Source: Opisthorchis felineus
Taxonomy: Eukaryota > Platyhelminthes > Trematoda > Opisthorchiida > Opisthorchiidae
Direction: 5' to 3'
Assembly (NCBI GenBank): GCA_004794785.1
Contig: SJOL01006408.1
Coordinates: 551,000 to 614,999 of the forward strand
DNA length: 64,000 nt
In this document: piece by piece, positions 37,001-49,000 of the stretch
How the letters are laid out: each line of letters begins with the position of its first letter
Numbering within the stretch: position 1 is the stretch's first letter
Position numbers and translations under genes: made by a program
The notes under the pieces: generated by a model
Seen by the model: the letters and a program-made list of their open reading frames with translations, nothing else
Told to the model about the DNA's origin: nothing
Database searches by the model: none

Positions 37001-40000
37001 CCAATCGACTGACTTCCTCGATGGGTTCTTTTTGCACAACCATGCGAAGGGTGGAAACCAGCCAGAGGCGGTCAACCAATGACTTGGCAGCGAAGTATAA
37101 AAGCCATTAGCAGCAAACTCAGCTGCGCTCCTCATTGCCCTCTTCCTGGATGGGGACCCCGAGACGGGCCACAGCAATAGTTAGAGACACTGTCGCGCCC
37201 TCAATGACGCTCGGGCATCCAAGCTATTGCCTTCAATACATAGCTCCCTTCCCAATCCTCCCACTTAACAGTCCACTGATAGACCTGTATTTACGCACCA
37301 ATTTATCAGCTCCCACCTCCAATGCGCAACTACCTACCCCACCTCCACAAATCATCGGTGAACGAAACTGTGGCAGCTACAACCACTGTACGACAAGTAC
37401 GCGGTTCTTACAGCTGGCAATGATGAATGGCGATGACTGGTAGAAATCTTGCTCTATTTGGGGTGTAAAATGCTGATCAGGTACCGCTTTTGTTCTATTG
37501 CCACTCTCTGATTCAGCTGCTTAGAATCAGACATTAGTGAAAGGCCCTTTACAGCATTTTTCCCTCATTTGTGATCGAATTTGTTTCCACAGAACTGATA
37601 TAATTTCGCACTACATGTTGATTTACTTGTTTGGCGATCACGAGATGCTCACAATGCTCACAGATTCAACCATGGATGTCCCGGAAGCACTCTCATCATC
37701 AGCTGACGATAAGAACGAGAGGCTGATGAGAGGGACGTAGAAATAAGTATGAGGTGCACTGCAACAAACTGGCCCAAAAAACCTTCGCGGACAATCCTTC
37801 ACCAAACCCCACTGGGCGCTTTTCCGGAGGAAGTAGGTTTTAACGCAAAAGTTGTTCCTGAAGGAAAGCAGACCTGACTGACTGCAACATGAGTCTATAA
37901 AAGAGCCATCCAAAGGTTGAATTCTGTATTCGAGGGCCCAACATATTAACCAATGGCTTCTTGGGTCCAAGCTAAGTAAAAAACAGCTCTTTAAATGAGT
38001 TCAGGGTGCAAGAAGGGTGGGTGGGCTGACACTTATTCTCAATCCTCAACTAAAAGAAAGTGCTCTTCATTGGTACTAAGTGAGGGCGAACCTTGTTAGT
38101 CCAGGCTGTTTGGTGAGTTACTGCTGAGAGGACCTGAAGAAAGAAGAAACCAAACGTAGTGTAGGTCCAATCAATGGGTCCTCCAGTGTTTGAGATGCAC
38201 CTTCTGTGGAATGTTAACTTTGTTAGGCCGGTTCCTGATGAAGTCAGCTTTTGATCACCTCTCCTTATCGTTTTTTCAGGTAAAAAATGATTTCCCAACT
38301 CAAAATTACCTTAGTCTGCCCTGCCGAAAGCCATGAATATTCAATAAATTTCCAATCACTAGACTGTCTTGTACACAATCCGGACAGAAGCTCTTTCAGA
38401 AATGTGTGGAATATACTGAAGAGTTGTGAACAGGCTCTTTAATGCCGCAGGTTCACTTGTGACCCAAATGCACTCAAGGTTTATATATATATATATANNN
38501 NNNNNNNNNNNNNNNNNTATATATATATACGCGACTGCTGTCATTCAGGGATTGGGAATCAAAAAATTTGGCTATTTTTTACTTGGTTTAGACTCGCTCC
38601 TATATCATTTCGCCTATCTTCAGCATGACTTTCCACGAGTTAAGTGCATAAGTAATCGAAATCAGTCATAAAGCCAGTGAGTAACCGCGCAGGGCGCCAT
38701 GTGCTGGAAGTTTGAATATTCCGTGAGAGTGGACAAAAGGGGGCAACCTAATTAACTTAACCCAGTTATTCTTTCTAGTCAGTACTACTCAAAACTTTTA
38801 ATCCCGCTTTATGAGTAAATGTATGCACTGGACTTTCACGGTCGTAAATGGCTGTTCCCGTAACTCAGAGGTCGCTTGTCACACAGTTTGTGAAGCCATT
38901 GCTTGAGTCCTTCTTTCAGATACCAGCTTCACAGCCCCTGTGCTTTCTTTCTTTCGTTACCGGGTGGCCTATATACGTTTCGTATATTGGTGGAGTTGTT
39001 GGTGCCGAGTTGTTTATCGACCAACACCAACTAAGCGGTTACAAGGAATCAGACAAACCTCATTTGTATAGAGTTTTTGAGAAGTAACATCCTTTCCCAG
39101 ATTGTTCCTGAATACTAAAAAGTAATTATCAAACACTGCAAAGCAGTTCAATAATTTCCATATCAACCTTCCATCAGACACAGGGAGGGACATTGGACCA
39201 GACACTGCTCGCATGTTTCATTAGTAGCATGCACTGTTATACTACTAGAGTACCCCTTTCGTACATCAACTTCCTGCAGTGAGCCTGCATATCACAACTC
39301 CATGGGTGAGCACAGAAGATGCACTGATAAGGCTACTTCTCTCATACGGCCTCGCAATTACCAGGTCGTGGGTGCGGATATCATCGAACAGTTTACAACG
39401 AATTTATATTATCAAGAGAAGCTCGGACATACAAGTTTTATTGTCTTCATTCGGACTCATTAGGTGACCGTTAACAGATCGGACAAGTAACCATCTGGTT
39501 AACGGTTTCAGATGGCTACTCTCCGAATCTCACGACCACCGACAGGTGGAATTTTTTTGGGTGTGTTTCTGCGCCGAATCAGCCGGTGACCTGTTCAGAC
39601 AAGTCATACTACTGATTTATGCTTGGTCTGATCAGGATTGGATCCTCGATGAGAGTCTGATAATAGCCAAGACCGAATTTTAGATGGATTTTTCGATGTT
39701 GCAGTTGAGAGAGAGGTGTAATTTCAACTTTGTCATCTCAAGCTGAGGGTTACGTGCTTGCTGGTTCTACTGTGTTTTCCTTTCTCAGGATCACATTCTA
39801 TCTTACTGGCAGGCCATATTTGTTCACAACTGGATAAACATTTTGGCAGCTCTGGATAACATTCTCCTGAACTACTTTTGTTGTTTATTTTTCCAAAATT
39901 CCGGAGGAGCGACGGTACTGTTTGGTTCAACGATTTTGGTAAGTATGATTGTGGTCTTATTAAAAGATGGCTCGAGAGTAGCCCCCTATACTTATTCCAG

Positions 40001-43000
40001 TTTGTCATGATAGAGTACAAAATCGAAGGTTGCCACCGCGTGCAACATTACAGCAGCAGTCAATCTAGAGCGACCATGTTTGACTAATTTTGACAAGTTT
40101 CTAGTACACTCACTCCTCCAGTAGACAGGGACCGCTTACTTCCTGATGGCATTTAACATTTAAATGCTCTAAATGGACATCCCCCTGGTAGGTCTTAGTG
40201 TAACACCATAAGTTGGTGACAATCTGGAATCACACAGGGAAAGGGGATTGAGCTATCAAAAAGATTTGTAGTGTGTAGTTCAAAGAAATGTTTGACTATT
40301 TTTAGCCAACTTTCCAGTGATTTCAGCAGACAGTTAAACTCCCATGTGTAGTGATTCACTACATTTCTGTTCACCCGAACTTACCTTGCGTCACTTCGGC
40401 CACAGGATGCGCTGGCTACGTAGATGTCGTGGTTTAAAAGCATGGTGGTGAGTTTCAAGACACTCTCAGTTATCAGTGCTGGTCTGATGGGTTTGGCGGT
40501 AGGCAGCTCGCAGACGCAGACATACTGGATCAGGCGTTATAGCATTGGTTTAGGTTTTAAGCCAGCCACCCTTAAGATAACGCCAGGTTTGGCGCTGTCC
40601 AAAAGTGAAAAAACCGTGATCATGTCCGCATATGGTCGGCCAAGAATTCTCTGAGTGGACAGTGTTGGAGTTGCCGATCAAATTGAACGTTGCCTTAGGC
40701 GTCGACGGTGGACCTCTTCATTGCAAGTAGGATCTCGAGGACATGCTTTGAGACTAGCCCTCAAACACCAGCGCTCAAAAACTCCCATCTCTTGGGAGTG
40801 TGAGACACGCAACTGCAAAGTTTTGCAGACATAAATTAAAACAGGTTGGACACCTGAGTTTAAGTTCTTGTTCTCTTCAGGTTTCAGGGAAACCACTTCT
40901 TCGATTTTACTGAATTATCGTCCCCAAACTTTCAACTTCGATTGGTGTAGATATAGTATTTAGTGTATCCGGACTACACTCAACTGTGAACCCTTTCGTC
41001 TGTTCAGAGTTAACACTGTAGGAGCTTCCAGTGTGCGCTGGAAGAGTACTGGTAAAATACTTGCCTGGCGGTCAGGTGTCCGGTGGTCACATCCCGCAAT
41101 GATAAAAGTTATTTACTGTTGAGGAGATCTAATTAGATCTAATTAGAGCGAAAGTCGAGGCCAGCGCTTCAAAAAGAATTATTGCTGTAGGACAGGAGGA
41201 TGAATGTGCGGAAAAGAGTAATGTGAACACAAACCCAGCAAGTCATGCGACTAGTTAGAACCAAGCAAATGTGTTAGCTTGGTTTGTCTCCTCTCTATTT
41301 TATGTTATTCTATGAGCTAGACTGTCTCGGTCAATCATTAACAAGCACATGGCTGTCTCAGCCATGTCCTCTTTTTTACTAGTCTCATTTCTGCCCAACG
41401 ATACCATTAACCCAGGTGACAATGATAGTATGTCACTTTAGACTACTTCAAATCATTTTGCGTTCCATGCCGATTCACTAAAGGGACGTTTTTTTCTCAC
41501 AAAGATTGATGGGTTCGGCACCCTGCTACTTTTCTAGCGGGCATGTTCAATGATACACCAGGCATTATCTCACCTCACCTTTGAAACTTCTTCCGATTAG
41601 CAGTAGTGAACGAAATCGATTACCATAGCAGTATTCCTTCTTCCGTACCAAGCACGGACCTTGTACAGTGGTATACCAGGCAAAATTGGGCATCTCTCCA
41701 GCATTTCGAATTAGAAAATTGTTGTGTCGCAATGCCCGGCAATGTTATGTGTGACCCTGTCTCTTGTTCTTCCTTCCAGATTGTCATCTTTGTCAACATA
41801 ACCATATTCTTCATCCCACTCAGTATGCTGGAAGCTGCCTACGGTTGTATCCTGTTCATCTTTCCATTTGCGGATCCATTCCTAACTCTATTCCTAACGG
41901 ACTTTGTAAGTCCCTAGCCACGTGAAAGACCTGAGTACACTTTCTATCAGTCAAGTTCTGATTGGAAGCGAAATGTTTTGCTTTAGCTGCGCAAAGTACC
42001 ACTATCACCGTGCGATTGTTTTTTTCTCGTTTTTCCTACAGCGCGTACGGCTAGAGAAGGTGTACCTACTCGGAACCACAAATGCCATGTTCATGCCACC
42101 ACTGTGGCGACTGTTGGAGTACAATCACGTAAAAATCAGTCAGATAATCGTAAGTCTAACTGATTATCCAATCGGATTACTGTGGGCATAGACACAGTCG
42201 ATAGAAACGTCACTTAGATGAAAAGGAATTGCCACGTTGATGTAGTTTGAAACCCAGTGAATCAAGGTTACCAAGAGCAGATCTCACTCACTCAGCTGAT
42301 CAAGTAAGATGATTTGCCACGGCATACACCTTATTTAATGTAAGAGTATAGAAGGAAATCCTGTTGGTATCTAGAATAGTTTCGGTTCAGGATCCTTGGA
42401 TGCACAGCACTGGTGCTTCTCATTACGGTTAAAACAGCCGTACATATTTTGGAGTTGCTTGCTGAATGAAGCCCACAAGTAAGGCTTCCGCTACTTTTAC
42501 CTTATGAGCAACACACTCACAAGAGGAATCAATCCACTAAGCCCCCACCTCTATAAAGTCGTCAATCGTGAGGTACGTCAGCTTCAGTTCACTCCATACA
42601 AAACTCGCTCCAGTGAAAAACGAGTGCGGTTGCTGCATATCGGTTGGGAGTGAATACTTGGAAGGTTAAGTGTTAAAATCTCACTTATATTTGTGTACAT
42701 TCTTAGCCTTTTGTTAATTGACAGAATGGATACCACCAGGAATGGTCAAGGTCCTTAACATGGGCGCTATTTCGCGGCTACTCCACACACTACTCTCAGT
42801 TGCGCAAATCTTTTGACAAGTCCAAAAGTGGTCAACGTTTCGCTTATTTCTCCACTCACACCTTCGACAGAAGATGAATCGGTGTGCGTAGTGTATTGTG
42901 ATCTCTCGCCCTGACTGGGGTTCACCTGCTGCTAGAGAGGTAGTGCCACAGTAATTTGAAGTGTTACCCAGAGACCGCTATGCTGCATTTCAATGTGCCA

Positions 43001-46000
43001 AATTAATCCCTCTTAGGACAACTCACCAATGGCTAACACAAGACGCAGTTCTTGTTTCAGTTCCCCTCTAGATGTGATCATTACCGAACTTCGGTGACCA
43101 AAGTTTAATCGACCACCTATTTGTGTTACAGTGTTCGTAACGTAGCAGTGTGTTCCTGTCTATCTACTTCTGTCTATTTTTACAAGTAAACGTATCACGT
43201 AAGAGTACACGCTTCGCTTGAATGGTGATAAATGGGGCGTATAAGGTCAATTTTTATGGCCTTTTCAACCGAAAGCTGAATGAAAGTAAAGAATAAGAAA
43301 CTAACCGCTGTTTCCTGATGGTCTTCAAGATGGACCCACGCAAACCTAGTGCAAGCCAAATGGCAGTCCTTGAACGCAATTTATCAGTTGCTGGCAATCA
43401 CCATATTACTTGTTACTTTTCGCAGTTAGACTTAAAAGTTGGAAGAAATACTCATAGTACAATGGAGTAAGCACATAAAACCGTCAGGCTTCAACCAAGT
43501 TTGAACGTGCAACAAAAAAATCTTTCTGCTTCTGTCAGGTCACAGCTGGCATCCGAGCCGACCAGACATCCACCATTTCCTGACTTGTAGACCAACTTAC
43601 CCGGAGAGCTCTAGCTAGTCACGTCCGGCTATCTCCAAGCGTGATCGAAGATGCCTGAACGTACACCTTTGGAAAGAGTGTTTACGACTCATTAGGTAAC
43701 ACTGAGGGTTTAACTGCAGTTACCTTGTGGTCCTCTTCAACGATTGTACCTCCGATGGATCTTAGGGTAATCTCTGACACAGTAGATCGTTGTCGTGTCA
43801 TGCGACTGAGGCAGGTTGCGTCAAGGTACGCGAAAGTTTCCTATATCGGTTTTCAAACAGCAAGGTAGGATGGCAATCCCATACGTTTCCTAGTCTTGTC
43901 GCGCCTATTCGTCTTCTTTTCCTTCTTCATCTAAAGTTACTTTTTGAAAGTCAGCCATACAATCGCATCCGTCACGCATTGACGGAAGTGATATTATTTA
44001 AGCTCCCAGAAGTGGAAACGTCATGAAATACAAGGTTGACAGTTTGAAGCATCACTCAACCTTTAATCACACAATTCAGTCACATTTTCTGGTGTCGAGT
44101 GGCTTCTACAGTAATGACAAGTTGACCTCCAGAATTACAGTACTTCTTACTAGCCCGGTTTTTTGGAGGACGTTCGCGTCGGTTGGATTGGACAGATGAT
44201 GCTGACGTTGCAAAGCAGCACTGCATCACTGATGAACATCATGGTCTGACGACCGACCAATCCACCGTGATCTGAGGGTCATCCACAAACACTGCAAACC
44301 CCATGAGGTTTCGAACATCTTCTATCCCACACCTGTGGAGAAAAAGGTGAATGACAGTTCAGAAAGATCCTTAACGTGAATGAAAGGCTGGATTTTATCC
44401 TAAGACATAAATAATCTCTTAGTTACAGATGGACATATCAGCGTCTTTGGTACAGCGTATACTTTATCACCACTGATACTACATTATCGTTTATTTTTGA
44501 AGAGCGTGGTCATAAAAGTAAAAAGTAAATACAAGCGATAGATGTGGAAGGGTTGCAGGAGAATATTTGATAAAACTAGGGAAGCGTCCCATTCTAATTC
44601 GTGCTACCAACAGTTCCAATCAGATATGATGAATCCCAACGTATGTAGGAACGTTTGGTATGGAAACACGAATATAAAGACCAGCAACCGAAGAAAGGAC
44701 AAACAATGCTAAATTCTCTTCAATACGCGGTAAGCGCTAGCACACTCGAGACTCGCACATCAGACACAAAGTGTCCGTCCTGCTGGGTCAGATATGAATG
44801 TCAATGGCAAGAATGAACACCCAACGCCATATACCACGCATAAAAGTGTCGTAACTACGCAGAGAACCCAAGATGAGAAGCAAACACAAGTCACTGGCTA
44901 TGACTTTAGGAAGTCCCAGTCCAATAACAACCTTGGCCAATTGATGGTTTTATCTCGAGACTGATGTCTGTGATGTAGACCCAAGTGCAGGGTCTCTACT
45001 GGCAAGCTAATCACTCAAGTGTGCAGTAACAGTGACGAGGTTGTAGTGAAACCTAAGTTGCAAACAGAATCGAAAGGGGCAACTGTTTGCAACAGAAAAA
45101 GACGTCAAAAACGAAAGCCATTGTAATTGCGTGCTACCAAACTTGCTTTATTCAACACCTTGTTCCGTGATTGATGGGCTGTCAGGTTTTGATACAATAA
45201 TATTCGCAACGTTGTGATGATAATATCCCCCACCCTGTTTGTCCTTCTGTACTGTAGCATTGTTTCCGCATTCTGGTCACGGCCTCGTTGTTCTTGGGTG
45301 CCAATATTTACATGCATCAGATAACTCCAAAGCAAAAGGAACGAAAGTACTATGAGGGCCTGCATCGACTTCAGCCACTTAGCGAATTCAATACATTGTA
45401 CCACACGGGTGGGTTGTCAATTATTGCGTACCCGGTGACTGTATAATCTATCGATTTTCAATGGGCTACCTTGTTTTATGTCAGAACTCTTTCAGCCATA
45501 GATTTTTAGACTTCTTTCAGTAGAAAGTTGCAGTTTTTATGCGATCCATGAAAATGCTGTATGAAACAACTATTTGGAGTGACCAGTTCTTGTGAGCTCA
45601 GTCAATTTTCTAATCGTCTTTCATGCTATTATTGGTTAGGTTTTCTTCCAGAAAACCACGGAGAATGATTACTGGCAAGGACAGACTAATGCCAAAACTG
45701 TACCAAAGCAAACCAAGCGGTCGCATAAAGCTTTCTGGTGACATGGGGCTGACTTGCCCAGGTGTATTGTAAGATCTTCAGCCGTTGCCAGGCCGCATCA
45801 TTGGATTGACTTTGTCAGGGTGTACGGAACCCGGTAGATGACTCGAGACGCTTCGAGTTGACGACGTGGCCTTTGTCGACTGAGTGTGAGACAACGACAC
45901 TCTGAATGACCTGATGAGTCCGCTGGGAATCCAAGAAGGAATGTCTTCTCGTACTTTCTTCTTAAGTTGTCCAGTCATTCGCCAACATACTTTTGGGAAT

Positions 46001-49000
46001 CGTCGTTTCACACTCAGTCGACACGTTGAATAGTTTCGGGTCATCTACAGGGGTACTGTAAAGGCAGTCGAAGTTGTTTGAAACTTTCATTGGCAATGAC
46101 CAAAGCTGCTGCAATACTCCTAGGCAATCCAGCCCTGTTTCGTCAGCAGTGCTTTGTGCGAGCGGTTAGTTTGCCCTGATGCTGTGACATGTACCACCTT
46201 ACACATATTTATCAGTCACACAGACATTGCGGCATCCAGTCAGTTGGCCTTTCAGTCAGCCAGTCAGCCGGCTGTATATAGAACATGCCTATTGTTCCAG
46301 ACGAATTAGTCGTCGCATTGTAACTTTACTGCGTAATTTCTACTATTTCTACTATTTTACCTATGTAACCATTAGGTAAGTATTGACCTGAGAACGATAA
46401 CCCGTCCATTGTCTTTTGTACAACATTTTGGGTTTCAACCAATGAGGTTTAAACCTCACGTAAGACTTCTCGAAGACAAGCTACCTTCAGGAGACAGCAA
46501 ATAAATTACCCTCTTGGGTAATTTTTTTCCTGGGCGAATTTAGTCCCCAAGACCCCCTTCCGCGGCAAACATTCGTCCTACTTCCTGTAGAATCTTACAG
46601 AATGAAGGAGGATTTAGTTGTGTGCGTGGGTGAGCCTCCACTGTTTCATTTTCCTACAGTGCTTACCATTCTAAGAAAAAACCCCGATTGGTCTCGTCAG
46701 CATGCTTTGTGGCAGGTAGTTAGTGCAACATCCTATGGAAAGCAATCAAATAATGAATAGTTGGCATTGAGGATCTGGGTTATTCATACTTGGCACCGAC
46801 GTGTTACAGTTAGACAGCCTAACTGAATGCTTGAAGGTGTATGCTCCGCGAATTGTTCACACTTGGCAAAAGACCAGTGCTTTCTCTCCCTCTGTGAGGC
46901 TTTGGTGCGAAATTCCTTTACGGTTTGACGGCAGTACGTTGCCATGTTCAGTCTTGCCACATATCAGTAAGCCACACTGACATTAGTGTTCCTCTGTGAT
47001 ACAAATATCCGAAGTTACCAGTAAAAGTTAAAACCCTTCAAGCGCTGGGGACAGATGGTTGAAAATGATTGCTTGAAACGGAACGACCCCGTGAAACATG
47101 TTCTAACTAAGTTTCCCTTCGTGATCCAGAGTAAATTTCGAAAGATTTTCCTCGGATTCTTCGGTATTCCTTGGATTCCAGCTTATCCAGTGGAGAGAAA
47201 TTTGCTTTAGCTGTTGGGAAACCAAATGCTGAATGATCTTGAGACTGGTACTTGTCTGGCAAATCCTTTGTCTCACCGCATCGAAGAATATTCCAACGAA
47301 GAGTAGATAACATAAAGATACCTTTTTGTCTTTCTTGGAGGGGATTCTCTTCTGGATGGATTTTACATCCATGGTGGTTGGTGGAAAAGCTTCTTTGGCT
47401 ATTACGAGGTGACGGTTTCCCTTGCGTGCTGCTCCAGATGACCGAATGGTAGGTTTATTGGACGGATGTTTCGCGAGCCGGCAGTGGACCATACGAAGAC
47501 ACTCGTTGAATGGCCAGAATGCGAGCCAATAAGGATCGAGGATCGCACCATCATGAAGATTCAAGCGTGGTCTTCTACCACGAGAACTCAATAAATACAG
47601 CCGTAGTAATTTACCTGTCTCCGTAAGGAGCTGTCTCAAGCTACCGTTCCTTCTGGTACACTGTAGTGGACGAAACAGCAAGCAAAAGAGACTTACGTAA
47701 GAGTTGCGATATCGTTCACTAGACTCAACAGGTTCCCTGAATACTGCCCATTGTGTGAATTCCGGTGGGTTTAACGGCGGTCAACACAAAGAATAGCTAC
47801 TTCAGAAAGGCACGCTTTATAGGGGTTTCCATAATTTGTCGATCTGTTCGCCGAGCTTGGCAATTAATTTGCAACAGCCAGTGAGTTCAGTTGAGCTACC
47901 AGTATTCCGCATCACCTTCAAGAGTTTGCCTGTAATATGCTAAGCGAAAATATCGCATTTTCAGTTTGTCAGTATGTCAAAATATTGGTAGCTCGGGTAT
48001 GTTTAGAGGTGGTTGATCATATGGCCGTTGATCAGTTCGCCGAGCTTGGCTCCATAATAGGATAAACCAAAGTGAAATTGTTCGCTGCCGTTCTCTTCGA
48101 AAGAGTTGAATCCGCTCCAAGAGTATCACGGGCTGTTGCTGCCTACAGCACTACTCATTAGCAAAGTTCAAGTGCAGTATCATCCATTTTCTGTCCGATT
48201 GTTTGATGCCATGATGAATACTTCGGCGTCAGCTTTAACTGCTGAAAGCCAGGTGATAAACTGTCCTGCGGTACTACAGCGCAATTCTAAGGAGGGTAAG
48301 TAAGACGGGAAGAGTTTGAACAGTTTGGATTGCGGTTTTTCGAGGAGTTGTCGATGTCACGAGACAGGGATTGGAGCCCATTTTACACGTCAGTGTTATT
48401 TACCGGTAAACTGCAGGCACCGACATGCAGCAGAAGTGAATACCACGCTAGACAAACAGTGGTGTCCATAAGAGTGTTAAGAAGTGCCCGGTTAAAAAAA
48501 CTTCATTATTTCGGCGCAGGAATCGTGTGATAAATTAATCGTCCCGATCGTCAGCAAGCAACTTTGCGGAAGAGATATCAGAACATTCCCCCAGGTTCCT
48601 TTTTGGGAGTGGACGACTTCCACGCATTTTTGGTGCTTTTCAACAACATGTGCATAACAGTGACAACTTGGATAGTAATCGTGACTGTTTTTAACCCATT
48701 TTGTTTCCTTTTTGGCCTCACTAATACGGGAAGATGGACCATAATTCACTCACGGATCACTGATACCTTTGCTCAGCTCGTGCCTTTACACATTTGAGAG
48801 GTCACGTATAAAACTTCAACTCACAGTATGTAGTTTGTAAATAAACAATAAAAATAGTTTATCTGTCAGTACCCTCTTGCCATGTCGCCCGAGGGATGCT
48901 TGAGGGCTGAGATAATTCCGAATTGTCCAAGGCTAGAACTCAACAGAACTTAATCCCGACCATTACAGACAGGCATCATAAATTGAAGGAAAACGGACGG

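Larger units (their letters stand above)
35916..39788 (+). other. ABCA intron, 3.9 kb
   Basis: Contains a SINE-B tail (36410-36515), an RTE-like end (36915-37440) and a (TA)n tract with an assembly gap (38482-38530). 37560-38480 and 38530-39780 show nothing I can name; a 79-codon frame at 38848-39087 is considered and rejected. Confidence 0.75.
42150..48105 (+). other. ABCA intron, 6.0 kb
   Basis: The longest stretch with no recognisable repeat protein. It holds an antisense 192-codon frame (47103-47681), a short inverted repeat (45874-46025), and pieces near 47840-48060 that share GTTCGCCGAGCTTGGC with the hairpin repeat. Frames at 45105-45404 (-) and 45778-46044 (-) are unassigned. Confidence 0.6.

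Noticed and set aside
38848..39087. 79-codon frame with a good acceptor (cttctttcag) as an extra TM exon
   Set aside because: No donor in phase before the stop, and the exons on either side (35784-35915 and 39789-39938) already join in phase with the expected family sequence.
45105..45404. 99-codon - strand ORF with a hydrophobic run ([15 protein letters not shown])
   Set aside because: Single frame with no splice or family support, within a long intron; one hydrophobic run is expected by chance in this much DNA.
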